Made by a program: the position numbers and the translations under genes
Origin: Acidaminococcus fermentans_A
Lineage (GTDB): Bacteria; Bacillota; Negativicutes; Acidaminococcales; Acidaminococcaceae
NCBI RefSeq assembly: GCF_052216985.1
Contig: NZ_JBQOUY010000002.1
Span: forward strand, 124,001-188,000
Length of the DNA: 64,000 bases
Direction: 5' to 3'
Shown: positions 49,526 through 57,629 of the stretch, piece after piece
Numbering within the stretch: the stretch's first letter is position 1
Layout of the letters: every line of letters starts with the position of its first letter
The notes under the pieces: generated by a model
What the model was told of the DNA's origin: nothing
Seen by the model: the letters and a program-made list of their open reading frames with translations, nothing else
Database searches by the model: none

Positions 49526-49554
49526 TTGCTATTATTCGCCTTTGGAGTGATTAA
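49526..49554 (+). promoter_or_regulatory. Repeated promoter cassette, copy 1
   Basis: TTGCTA at 49526-49531, a 17-base spacer ending TTTGGAGT, then GATTAA at 49549-49554. Near-identical to 50595 and 51631. Confidence 0.6.
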
Positions 49555-49589
49555 TAACAGTACCAAAATACCCTAAGGAGGTACTAAAA

Positions 49590-50354
49590 ATGAAGGTTGA
49601 ATACTACAGACAAGGTGCAGCGAGAAAAGAACTGGTGCAGGCCATCAGCGACATTACCTGCACAAAGGCGAAATACCTGTTTCTTCCCACCCGGGCCTAC
49701 CAGATCGGCAGCATTCGGGTGGAGGAATTCGGAACCGTGGAATGTGAAGACGCCGACCTTCTCCAAAAGGTGGTGAAGGAACTGGTGAACCTGGGAATCC
49801 AGCCTGCAGAACCGGTGGATTTTTTAGAGGAAACGACTCCGGAGACCACGGAACCGGTGGAGGAACCGGAAGAAACCCCGGAAACAGAATCGGCTCAGGA
49901 TGATTTGGAACCAGCAGAAGAACCGGAAACGGAGGGGGCCGATACCCTGACCATTTCCCTGCCGGACGATCTGACGGAAGAGGAGTTTACCAAACTTCAG
50001 AACCTGGTGGCTTCCAAAGCTAGCCTTTTCAAAAAGGCCCTGGGGACCGATGACCTGACCATCCAACGCTCTGACGGGAAGATTTCTTTCCCATGGTTCC
50101 ATGGAACTGACAGCGCCAGAGCCCAGGCCTATGCCAAACTGGTGACAGCCCTTTGCCAAATGGCCAAGAAATCCAAACGGATCATCGCCAAAGAGCACGA
50201 AGTGCTCAATGAGAAATACACCTTCCGATGCTTCCTCCTGCGGCTGGGGTTCATCGGACAGGAATACAAGGAATGCCGGAAGATCCTGCTGGAAAACCTC
50301 AGGGGATCGGCAGCTTATCGGGATGGGGTGAAATGCCATGAGATTTCTCAATAA
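49590..50354 (+). CDS. Cargo protein with acidic linker and shared C-terminal module
   Basis: 254 residues, not recognised. Residues 1-70 form a small domain (YYRQGAARKELVQAISDITC), residues 75-115 an acidic Glu/Pro/Thr-rich linker, the rest a soluble domain. The last 60 residues (NEKYTFRCFLLRLGFIGQEY, KECRKILLENLRGSAAY) are a diverged copy of the end of the amidoligase protein at 50672-51568, so the two share a C-terminal module. AAGGAGGTACTAAAA precedes ATG. It has its own promoter cassette. Confidence 0.65.
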   Translation: MKVEYYRQGAARKELVQAISDITCTKAKYLFLPTRAYQIGSIRVEEFGTVECEDADLLQKVVKELVNLGIQPAEPVDFLEETTPETTEPVEEPEETPETESAQDDLEPAEEPETEGADTLTISLPDDLTEEEFTKLQNLVASKASLFKKALGTDDLTIQRSDGKISFPWFHGTDSARAQAYAKLVTALCQMAKKSKRIIAKEHEVLNEKYTFRCFLLRLGFIGQEYKECRKILLENLRGSAAYRDGVKCHEISQ

Positions 50355-50571
50355 AGAGATGCTGGAATTCCTGAAACGGGAGTACCCTGCCGGCACCCGG
50401 GTCCGGCTGATCCGGATGGATGATTCCCAGGCGCCGCCTTTGGGGACGGAAGGAACGGTGACCGGTGTGGACGATATGGGGTCCCTTCTGGTGGATTGGG
50501 ACAACGGATCCCACCTGAATGTGATCCATGGGGTGGATAAAGTACAGAAACTGAATAAAGAAGCAAAATAG
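50338..50571 (+). CDS. DUF4314 protein
   Basis: 77 residues of a small SH3-like beta fold: EYPAGTRVRLIRMDDSQAPP, then LGTEGTVTGVDDMGSLLVDW and DNGSHLNVIHGVDKV. DUF4314 is common in phages and plasmids with unknown function. Overlaps the previous gene's end by 17 bases, so both are read from the same transcript. Confidence 0.75.
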   Translation: MRFLNKEMLEFLKREYPAGTRVRLIRMDDSQAPPLGTEGTVTGVDDMGSLLVDWDNGSHLNVIHGVDKVQKLNKEAK

Positions 50572-50594
50572 TTAATAATTATTCTCAAAATCCC

Positions 50595-50623
50595 TTGCTA
50601 TTATGTGCGTTTAGAGTGATATA
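50595..50623 (+). promoter_or_regulatory. Repeated promoter cassette, copy 2
   Basis: TTGCTA 50595-50600, 17-base spacer ending TTTAGAGT, GATATA 50618-50623, then ACACATGCCAAA. It lies in front of the amidoligase gene. Confidence 0.65.
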
Positions 50624-50671
50624 TACACATGCCAAAGAACACACAACCTTAGCGAAAGGATGACGAGAATT

Positions 50672-51568
50672 ATGAAAACACTGCACTTCGGAATTGAAAT
50701 GGAAATGACGGGGATTACGAGAGAAAAGGCTGCCAACCTGATGGCCGGTTTCTTCGGAACAGGCTGGGGAACCCACCAGGGCGGAGTCTACGACACCTGG
50801 ACCGCCACCGACGACCTGGGCCGGACCTGGAAGGTCATGAGCGATTCCAGCATCCATGCCCAGAGAAAAGTGGGCGGCCGGATTGAAAGCGCCTCTACGG
50901 AATACCGCACGGAAGTGGTGAGCCCCATCCTTTCCTACGACGACATTCCGAAGCTGCAGGAAATGGTACGGACCCTGAGAAAAGCAGGGGCCATGGTGAA
51001 CACTTCCTGCGGGATCCACATCCATGTGGGTGCCGAGAAGTTCACCCCGAAAACCCTGCGGAACCTGGTGAACCTGATGGCCAGCAAGGAAGACATGATC
51101 TACCATGCCCTCCAGATCGACCCGATCCGGGAAGGCAGATACTGCCGGAAAACGGATGCAGAATTCCTGAATGAACTGAATAAAAAACAGCCCAAGACCA
51201 TGGAAGCCTTCGCCGATGTGTGGTACCTCCAGGCACCCTTTGGCAGAGAAAACCATTACAACAGCAGCCGGTACCACGGCCTCAACCTCCACGCCACCTT
51301 TACCAAAGGGACGGTGGAATTCCGGCTTTTCAACGGCACCCTCCACGCCGGGGAGATCAAGGCATACATCCAGTTTTGCCTGGCGGTGGCCCATCAGGCC
51401 CTGACCCAGAAGAAAGCCTCCTCCAGAAAGACGGAAACGGACAACGAAAAATACGCCTTCCGGTGCTGGATGCTCCGGCTGGGGCTCATCGGAGACGAAT
51501 TCAAGACCTGCCGGCTGCACATGCTGAAACACCTGGCCGGGAATTCCGCCTGGAGAAATGCCGCCTGA
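50672..51568 (+). CDS. Amidoligase-family protein
   Basis: ATG 50672 (MKTLHFGIEMEMTGITREKA) is preferred because GAAAGGA lies 13-19 bases upstream; ATG 50660 directly touches it. 298 residues. The ATP-grasp-related amidoligase family (PF12224) is shown by FGIEMEMTG, EYRTEVVSPILSYDDI, and the central SCGIHIHVGAEKF. Such enzymes form amide bonds; the substrate of phage members is unknown. The last 45 residues match the cargo protein at 49590. It looks like a moron with its own promoter cassette. Confidence 0.8.
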   Translation: MKTLHFGIEMEMTGITREKAANLMAGFFGTGWGTHQGGVYDTWTATDDLGRTWKVMSDSSIHAQRKVGGRIESASTEYRTEVVSPILSYDDIPKLQEMVRTLRKAGAMVNTSCGIHIHVGAEKFTPKTLRNLVNLMASKEDMIYHALQIDPIREGRYCRKTDAEFLNELNKKQPKTMEAFADVWYLQAPFGRENHYNSSRYHGLNLHATFTKGTVEFRLFNGTLHAGEIKAYIQFCLAVAHQALTQKKASSRKTETDNEKYAFRCWMLRLGLIGDEFKTCRLHMLKHLAGNSAWRNAA

Positions 51569-51630
51569 AGGAGATAGCCACAGACAGGGAATGGGGCCGC
51601 AAGGCCCTGTTTCTCTCCTTGTATACTTAC

Positions 51631-51659
51631 TTGCTATTCTCTGTCTTTAGAGTGATATA
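51631..51659 (+). promoter_or_regulatory. Repeated promoter cassette, copy 3
   Basis: TTGCTA 51631-51636, 17-base spacer ending TTTAGAGT, GATATA 51654-51659, then GTACATGCCAAA. Confidence 0.65.
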
Positions 51660-51707
51660 TGTACATGCCAAAAGGCAAAGGTACACAATCACAAGGAGGA
51701 AAACAAA

Positions 51708-52151
51708 ATGACAAAGATGGAAATGCTGGAAAGATTCTACGAACGGCACGAGGAACTGGAAAGAAAGTTTGATGCAGCAGAAAAAGCCGGAGATACCAAG
51801 GCCATGGACGCCTGCCAGGATTCCCACCAGGATCTTCTCCAGGAAGTTCGGGTGGAAGGGGAAGCCTTCGGAGACATGATGCGGCTTTACAGCGAAATGA
51901 AACAGCAGGGGAACAGCCGGATTGACCTTTCCGGAATTTACCGGAAGCCGGAAGAAGTGATCAGGATCTTCCGGGAATTTGGGGTGGCCGAATTCACCTT
52001 CTCCTCCACCTGGTCCAGCGCCATCCAGGTTTCCTGGGCCTTCACCCAGATGGGATGCACCCTGAAAGGCATGACCGAAGTCCACGGATCCAAACGGGAT
52101 TTCCAGACCGGCGAATACGAAAAAGTCCCCGCCTTCCTCTTCAGCCTTTGA
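51708..52151 (+). CDS. Cargo protein of unknown function
   Basis: 147 residues; not recognised. An N-terminal helical part (LERFYERHEELERKFDAAEK) and a C-terminal part (EVIRIFREFGVAEFTFSSTW, SSAIQVSWAFTQMGCTLKGM) that looks like a small alpha/beta domain seen in other phage and plasmid proteins. CACAAGGAGGAAAACAAA is a strong ribosome site. Third of the three genes that share the promoter cassette; a terminator follows. Confidence 0.65.
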   Translation: MTKMEMLERFYERHEELERKFDAAEKAGDTKAMDACQDSHQDLLQEVRVEGEAFGDMMRLYSEMKQQGNSRIDLSGIYRKPEEVIRIFREFGVAEFTFSSTWSSAIQVSWAFTQMGCTLKGMTEVHGSKRDFQTGEYEKVPAFLFSL

Positions 52152-52166
52152 GAAACGGGGATAAAC

Positions 52167-52189
52167 AAGGAGCCTGCAGGCTCCTTTTC
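52167..52189 (+). terminator. Intrinsic terminator
   Basis: GGAGCC-TG-CA-GGCTCC stem (AAGGAGCCTGCAGGCTCCTT) then TTCTT; it ends the cargo cluster before the large terminase gene. Confidence 0.75.
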
Positions 52190-52223
52190 TTATGGGTATT
52201 TTCTATGAAAGGAGGGAGGCCCC

Positions 52224-54848
52224 ATGCGGAAACTTAAAAAGTACAAGCCCACCAAATTCAAAGCCAAAACGTCCACCTATAACAAGGAACTGGCAGATTA
52301 CGCCGTAGCCTTCATCGAGAGCCTGTGCCACACCAAGGGGACCTGGGCCGGCCATCCTTTCGAACTGATTGACTGGCAGGAACAGATTATCCGAGATCTG
52401 TTCGGGACGGTAAAGCCCAATGGCTATCGGCAGTTTAACACGGCTTATATCGAGATCCCCAAGAAGCAGGGAAAGCAGCTGGCCCTTGATACGCCGATCC
52501 CGACTCCTGATGGCTGGAAGACCATGGGAGAACTTACGGTGGGAGACCGGGTATTTGATGAAACGGGAACCCCTTGCCATATCGTGGCCAAAAGCGCGGT
52601 GGATGACACGGAACAGGCCTATCGCCTGACCTTCCGGGACGGTTCCTCCATTGTGGCCGGAAAGCGCCATTTGTGGGATGTGGAATACATTCACGGGAAA
52701 CGGAAGAAAAAGGAATGGACCACAGGAGAGATCTATAAAAAGGTCAGGGCATACAGAGAACGTTTTACAGGAACCCCCGAAGCGCGTCGGTCCTTAATCC
52801 GAATCCCCGTTGCCAGCCCTCTGCAGACGCTTCCCGCACAGTTCCCCCTTGATCCGTACCTTTACGGATACTGGCTGGGGAATGGATGTGCCAACGAACC
52901 CTGCATCACCATCCGGACAGAGGACGTGGAAGAAGTCCTGTCCCATATTCCTTATGAAACGCATAACCGCTATCCACAGAAGTGCGGCGGGAGCGATGTG
53001 GTGTATTTTGATGAATTGCGGGACATCCTCGTACCGACCTTCCGGGATAAAAGGATCCGTCCGGAATATCTTCGGGCATCCGAGGCACAGCGCTGGCGAC
53101 TTCTCCAGGGCCTTGTGGATTCTGACGGGAGCATCGGGGACAAAAAAGCACAGAGTACCTATACCAGCACGATCAGGCAGCTTGCCCTTGATGTGCGGGA
53201 ACTGCTCTGGAGTCTTGGCATCAAGAACGCCATGACGGAAGGGCCTTCCCTGCGGTATGGCAAACCCACCGGGGAAACGCTCTATGTCATCCGGTTCACT
53301 TCATTTTCTGACCAACCGACATCACAACTGAAAAGAAAAAGCAGCCGGAAGAGGGAACGTGTGAAAAAGACACGCTCCCTTTTCCATTATCTGGAGAGCA
53401 TCGAGCCGATGAAGGAAAAAGTCCCCATGCAGTGCATCCAGGTGGACAGCCGGAGCCATTGCTACCTTGCAGGGCGGTCTTTTATACCGACCCATAACAG
53501 TGAGCTGGCCGCAGCTGTGGCACTCCTGCTCTGTTGCGGGGACGGGGAAGAAGGGGCCGAAGTCTATGGCTGTGCCGCAGACCGGCAGCAGGCCTCCATC
53601 GTTTTTGAAGTAGCGGCCGATATGGTCCGGATGTGCCCGGCTCTCAGCAAGCGGGTCAAGATCCTGTCTTCCCAGAAGCGGATGGTGTTTCGTCCCACCA
53701 ACAGCTTCTACCAGGTTTTGTCTGCAGAAGCTTACTCCAAGCACGGGTTCAACATCCATGGGGTGGTGTTTGATGAGCTCCACACCCAGCCCAACCGGGA
53801 ACTATTCGACGTGATGACTAAAGGTTCCGGGGATGCCCGGATGCAGCCTCTGTACTTCCTCATTACCACAGCAGGGACGGATACCCACAGCATCTGCTAC
53901 GAAGTCCACCAAAAGGCCATGGATATCCTGGAAGGGCGGAAGCATGATCCCACCTTCTACCCGGTGATTTACGGGGCTGCGGAACAGGATGACTGGACCG
54001 ACCCGAAGGTGTGGAAGAAAGCCAATCCTTCCCTGGGGATCACCGTGGGAATCGACAAAGTGAAGGCCGCCTGTGAATCCGCCAAAGAGACACCCAGCGA
54101 AGAGAATGTGTTCCGTCAGCTGCGGCTGAACCAATGGGTGAAGCAGTCTGTTCGGTGGATGCCTATGGACAAGTGGGATGCCTGTGCTTTTCCGGTGCGG
54201 GAGGAAGATCTGGAAGGCCGGATCTGCTATGGCGGCCTGGACCTTTCCAGCACCACGGACATTACCGCCTTTGTGCTGGTGTTCCCTCCTTTGGACGACC
54301 AGGACAAGTACTGCATCCTGCCCTACTTCTGGCTGCCGGAAGAAACCCTGCCCCTTAGGGTAAAGCGGGACCATGTGATGTACGACATCTGGGCCAAACA
54401 GGGATTCATCCAGACCACAGAAGGAAATGTCATCCACTACGGGTATATTGAAAAGTTCATCGAGAAACTGGGTGAACGGTTCAATATCCAGGAAATCGCC
54501 TTTGACCGATGGGGTGCCGTACAGATGGTCCAGAACCTGGAAGGAATGGGCTTTACGGTGGTCCCCTTCGGACAGGGATTCAAGGACATGAGCCCTCCCA
54601 CCAAGGAGCTTATGAAGCTCACGCTGGAGCAGCGCATTGCTCATGGAGGGCATCCAGTCCTTCGATGGATGATGGATAACATCTACATCCGGAGAGATCC
54701 TGCTGGCAACATCAAGGCAGACAAGGAAAAGTCCACGGAAAAAATAGACGGGGCCATTGCCACCATCATGGGCCTGGACCGGGCCATCCGGTGCGGAAAC
54801 AATGCCCATGAGAGTGTTTATGACTCCAGGGGGTTGCTGTTTGTATAA
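52224..54848 (+). CDS. terL: Large terminase subunit containing an intein
   Basis: 874 residues before splicing, about 533 after. The terminase packages DNA into proheads as ATPase and nuclease. IPKKQGK then SELAAAVALLL is the Walker A region, split by the intein; GVVFDELHTQPNRELF is Walker B with the DE pair; GGLDLSSTTDITAFVLVF the nuclease acidic motif I, and ADKEKSTEKIDGAIATIMGL the last motif. ATG 52224 has AAAGGAGGGAGG upstream. The intein lies inside the ATP-binding loop, so packaging depends on splicing. Confidence 0.92.
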   Translation: MRKLKKYKPTKFKAKTSTYNKELADYAVAFIESLCHTKGTWAGHPFELIDWQEQIIRDLFGTVKPNGYRQFNTAYIEIPKKQGKQLALDTPIPTPDGWKTMGELTVGDRVFDETGTPCHIVAKSAVDDTEQAYRLTFRDGSSIVAGKRHLWDVEYIHGKRKKKEWTTGEIYKKVRAYRERFTGTPEARRSLIRIPVASPLQTLPAQFPLDPYLYGYWLGNGCANEPCITIRTEDVEEVLSHIPYETHNRYPQKCGGSDVVYFDELRDILVPTFRDKRIRPEYLRASEAQRWRLLQGLVDSDGSIGDKKAQSTYTSTIRQLALDVRELLWSLGIKNAMTEGPSLRYGKPTGETLYVIRFTSFSDQPTSQLKRKSSRKRERVKKTRSLFHYLESIEPMKEKVPMQCIQVDSRSHCYLAGRSFIPTHNSELAAAVALLLCCGDGEEGAEVYGCAADRQQASIVFEVAADMVRMCPALSKRVKILSSQKRMVFRPTNSFYQVLSAEAYSKHGFNIHGVVFDELHTQPNRELFDVMTKGSGDARMQPLYFLITTAGTDTHSICYEVHQKAMDILEGRKHDPTFYPVIYGAAEQDDWTDPKVWKKANPSLGITVGIDKVKAACESAKETPSEENVFRQLRLNQWVKQSVRWMPMDKWDACAFPVREEDLEGRICYGGLDLSSTTDITAFVLVFPPLDDQDKYCILPYFWLPEETLPLRVKRDHVMYDIWAKQGFIQTTEGNVIHYGYIEKFIEKLGERFNIQEIAFDRWGAVQMVQNLEGMGFTVVPFGQGFKDMSPPTKELMKLTLEQRIAHGGHPVLRWMMDNIYIRRDPAGNIKADKEKSTEKIDGAIATIMGLDRAIRCGNNAHESVYDSRGLLFV
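52476..53498 (+). mobile_element. Class 3-like intein with Gln1 in the terminase P-loop
   Basis: 341 residues (85-425 of the precursor) from QLALDTPIPTPDGWKTMGEL to SFIPTHN; +1 residue S426. The first residue is Gln, not Cys/Ser. The class 3 triad is visible: W151 in block B (KRHLWDV), C404 in block F (MQCIQVDSRSHCYLAG) and T423 in block G (IPTHN). DOD endonuclease motifs are YLYGYWLGNGCA, in which the usual catalytic Asp is Asn, and LLQGLVDSDGSI, intact. So splicing looks plausible but homing likely weakened. Confidence 0.85.
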
Positions 54849-54883
54849 AAAAAGACCCTGCTCAAAATTGGGCAGGGGAGATT
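54849..54883 (-). terminator. Terminator of the minus-strand HigBA cargo
   Basis: Read on the minus strand, CCCTGCCC-AATTTTGA-GCAGGG followed by TCTTTTTTT. Confidence 0.7.
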
Positions 54884-55177
54884 TTATACACTTAATTTCT
54901 TTTTGGGCTCAAAGGATATTTTTAAAACCATTCCCATTCCTTCTGCTAAACGTTGCAGGATTTTTAGGGATGGATTGCGGGTTCCATTTTCGATTCGGCT
55001 GATTTCTGTTTGTGCAATCCCAGCTTTTGCAGCTAATTCCTTCTGGGTAAGGTGTTGATTAATTCTTGCGTCCACAATAGCACGGATGATATTCATCTCG
55101 GGTTCAAGTTCCATATAAGCGGAAGCGAAATCAGGATCTTTCATTTGTTCCGCTTTGAATTCTTTTAAAGTTTTCAT
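54884..55177 (-). CDS. higA: HigA-type XRE antitoxin
   Basis: 97 residues. The helix-turn-helix LTQKELAAKAGIAQTEISRI with ENGTRNPSLKILQRLAEGMG lies at 45-85; the N-terminal part (LKEFKAEQMKDPDFASAYME) is the usual toxin-contacting helix. Antitoxin of a HigBA-like pair; the toxin gene is upstream with a four-base overlap, the order typical of HigBA. Minus-strand within the rightward late operon, with its own terminator. Confidence 0.85.
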   Translation of the reverse strand: MKTLKEFKAEQMKDPDFASAYMELEPEMNIIRAIVDARINQHLTQKELAAKAGIAQTEISRIENGTRNPSLKILQRLAEGMGMVLKISFEPKKKLSV

Positions 55178-55530
55178 TTTGCCTCCTCCATTCGTCTGAT
55201 GTAATCGGCTCGACGTTCTTGTGCCAGACGGATTTCCTTCTGTGGTGTTTTCATTGTCTTTTTTATAAAGCCATTGGTGACAATGATTTTTTGGCCAATA
55301 TAGAAGAAAAATAAGGCACGGGAAATATCGCTCGCTAGCTTACATCTCAACTCAAAAATACCATCTCCCAATGGCTTAGTATAGGGCTCTCGAAGTGCAA
55401 ATCCTTTATCTTCAAGAATTTCCATCATTTGAACCATTTTGGTTCGCATTTTTGTGTTGAGGCTTAACAAAAAATCTTCAACAGGTTTTTGACCGTTTTC
55501 CGTTTCGTAGAAAATCACTTCAAATTCCAT
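55174..55530 (-). CDS. higB: HigB/Gp49-like (DUF891) toxin
   Basis: 118 residues of the RelE-superfamily Gp49-like toxins: FEVIFYETENGQKPVEDFLL, then LREPYTKPLGDGIFELRCKL and ALFFFYIGQKIIVTNGFIKK, TPQKEIRLAQERR. These cleave mRNA on the ribosome. Encoded first in the pair, followed by the XRE antitoxin. Its insertion between the large terminase and portal genes of the prophage, on the opposite strand, marks it as a moron that could stabilise the prophage. Confidence 0.85.
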   Translation of the reverse strand: MEFEVIFYETENGQKPVEDFLLSLNTKMRTKMVQMMEILEDKGFALREPYTKPLGDGIFELRCKLASDISRALFFFYIGQKIIVTNGFIKKTMKTPQKEIRLAQERRADYIRRMEEAK

Positions 55531-55648
55531 TTGTACCTCCTGATACCATAATATGAGTTATATCTCATTATGTCAAGAAAAATAATAAAAATTCCAATAG
55601 ATTTAAGAAAACAGATGGATTGGAAACCTATGTGAAAGGAGCAGTTTT

Positions 55649-56914
55649 ATGAATTTTCTCTCCAAACTCTTCAAATCCAGGGACAAGCCCAAAAACAGTC
55701 TTCTGGGAGGAGGGCACTGGTTCTTTTTCGGAGGTTCTTCTTCCGGTAAGGCGGTGAACGAGCGGTCTGCCATGCAGATGACGGCGGTATACGCCTGCGT
55801 AAGGGTCCTATCGGAATCCATTGCCGGCTTGCCCCTCCATCTCTTTCGGTACAACAGGGAGGGAAATGGGAAGATGCGGGATTTCAATCATCCCCTGGCC
55901 GGGCTTCTTCATGATGCCCCGAATCCGGAGATGACCAGCTTCGTCTTCCGGGAAACCCTTATGACCCACCTTCTGCTGTGGGGGAATGCCTTTGCCCAGA
56001 TCATCCGGAACGGGAGAGGGCAGGTGGTAGCCTTGTATCCCCTGATGCCGGACCGGATGGAAGTGTGCCGGGACGGGAATGGGGAAATCTACTACCTCTA
56101 TACCAAAGCCACCGATGAAAATCCGAAAATCAAAGAATACGGCACCGTCCGGCTCCGGAAGGAGAACGTGATGCACATTCCCGGCCTTGGGTTTGACGGC
56201 TTGGTGGGCTATTCTCCCATTGCCATGGCCAAGAACGCCATCGGCATGGCCATTGCCTGTGAGGAGTTCGGGGCCAAGTTCTTCGCCAACGGAGCGTCTC
56301 CCAGCGGGGTCCTGGAACATCCGGGGACCATCAAGGATCCCCAGCGGGTCCGGGAAGCCTGGCAGTCCCAGTTCGGGGGAAGTTCCAACGCCGGCAAAGT
56401 AGCCGTTCTGGAAGAAGGGATGAAGTACTCTCCCATCGGAATTTCCCCGGATCAGGCCCAGTTCCTGGAAACCCGGAAGTTCCAGATCGATGAGATTGCC
56501 CGGATCTTCCGGGTGCCCCCTCATATGATCGGAGACCTGGAAAAATCCACCTTTTCCAACATCGAGCAGCAGTCCCTGGAATTTGTGAAATATACCCTGG
56601 GGCCCTGGGTGTCCCGATGGGAACAGGCTATGAGTCAATCCCTCCTGACCCCGGAAGAACGGACCCGGTATGAAATCCACTTCAACGTGGATGGTCTGCT
56701 CCGGGGCGACTACGAAAGCCGGATGAACGGCTATGCCGTAGGACGGCAGAACGGGTGGCTGTCCGCCAACGATATCCGGGAGCTGGAGAACATGAACCGG
56801 ATCCCGGAAGAAGAAGGCGGAGACCTGTACCTGATTAACGGGAACATGACGAAACTAAAGGATGCCGGGCTGTTTGCAGGAACCGGCAGCAAGGAGGAAA
56901 CCCATGAAACGTAA
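55649..56914 (+). CDS. HK97-family portal protein
   Basis: 421 residues. Portal protein forming the dodecameric DNA channel at one capsid vertex. AVYACVRVLSESIAGLPLHL, then DAPNPEMTSFVFRETLMTHL and IARIFRVPPHMIGDLEKSTF are the family hallmarks. GGAGCAGTTTT precedes the ATG. Followed by and overlapping with the head protease gene by 11 bases; capsid assembly cassette. Confidence 0.9.
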   Translation: MNFLSKLFKSRDKPKNSLLGGGHWFFFGGSSSGKAVNERSAMQMTAVYACVRVLSESIAGLPLHLFRYNREGNGKMRDFNHPLAGLLHDAPNPEMTSFVFRETLMTHLLLWGNAFAQIIRNGRGQVVALYPLMPDRMEVCRDGNGEIYYLYTKATDENPKIKEYGTVRLRKENVMHIPGLGFDGLVGYSPIAMAKNAIGMAIACEEFGAKFFANGASPSGVLEHPGTIKDPQRVREAWQSQFGGSSNAGKVAVLEEGMKYSPIGISPDQAQFLETRKFQIDEIARIFRVPPHMIGDLEKSTFSNIEQQSLEFVKYTLGPWVSRWEQAMSQSLLTPEERTRYEIHFNVDGLLRGDYESRMNGYAVGRQNGWLSANDIRELENMNRIPEEEGGDLYLINGNMTKLKDAGLFAGTGSKEETHET

Positions 56915-57617
56915 ATTTTGGAACTGGGTGAAAAACGAAGGCGACGAAACCCGCACCCTGTACCTTTCCGGAGAAATCTCCGATGAAACCTGGTTCGGGG
57001 ATGAAGTGACCCCGAGACTCTTTAAAGATGAATTGATGACCGGCAGCGGGGACATTACCCTCTGGATCAATTCCCCGGGGGGCGATGTGTTTGCGGCGGC
57101 CCAGATCTACAACATGCTGATGGACTATCCGGGACAGGTGACCGTAAAGATCGATGGGCTGGCAGCCTCTGCAGCCAGCGTCATTGCCATGGCTGGGAGC
57201 CAGGTGGAAATGTCCCCTGTAGCCATGATGATGATCCACAACCCCATTACCGTAGCCATTGGGGACAGTAAGGAAATGCAGAAGGCCATCGACATGCTGG
57301 CCGAAGTAAAAGAAAGTATCGTGAACGCCTATGAAATCAAGACAGGCTTGTCCCGGAACAAGATTTCCAGGCTGATGGATGCAGAGTCCTGGTTCAACGC
57401 CAAGAAGGCCGTGGAACTAGGCTTTGCCGACTCCATCCTCTATACCGATGAAGGTCCAGAGAAAAATCTGGACGTAGATGCCATGCTGTTCAGCCGGGCG
57501 GCAGTCACCAATTCTCTGCTGACAAAGCTGTCCATCAATCAAAAAACTAACGAACTTGTATCCAACAAGGTCCCCGCGGACAAACTCATGAAGCGGCTGG
57601 GCCTTCTTGTGCATTAA
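56904..57617 (+). CDS. ClpP-like head maturation protease
   Basis: 237 residues from ATG 56904 (AAGGAGGAAACCC upstream). ClpP-fold serine protease: WINSPGGDVFAAAQIYNML, catalytic Ser in LAASAASVIAMAG and catalytic His in AMMMIHNP; an aspartate lies further on. It processes the scaffold region of the capsid protein in HK97-like phages. In order between portal and capsid as expected. Confidence 0.92.
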   Translation: MKRKFWNWVKNEGDETRTLYLSGEISDETWFGDEVTPRLFKDELMTGSGDITLWINSPGGDVFAAAQIYNMLMDYPGQVTVKIDGLAASAASVIAMAGSQVEMSPVAMMMIHNPITVAIGDSKEMQKAIDMLAEVKESIVNAYEIKTGLSRNKISRLMDAESWFNAKKAVELGFADSILYTDEGPEKNLDVDAMLFSRAAVTNSLLTKLSINQKTNELVSNKVPADKLMKRLGLLVH

Positions 57618-57629
57618 GGAGGAATATCC

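Noticed and set aside
49526..51659. CRISPR array
   Set aside because: The three repeated cassettes are over a kilobase apart with genes between; no array of short repeats and spacers exists anywhere in the window.
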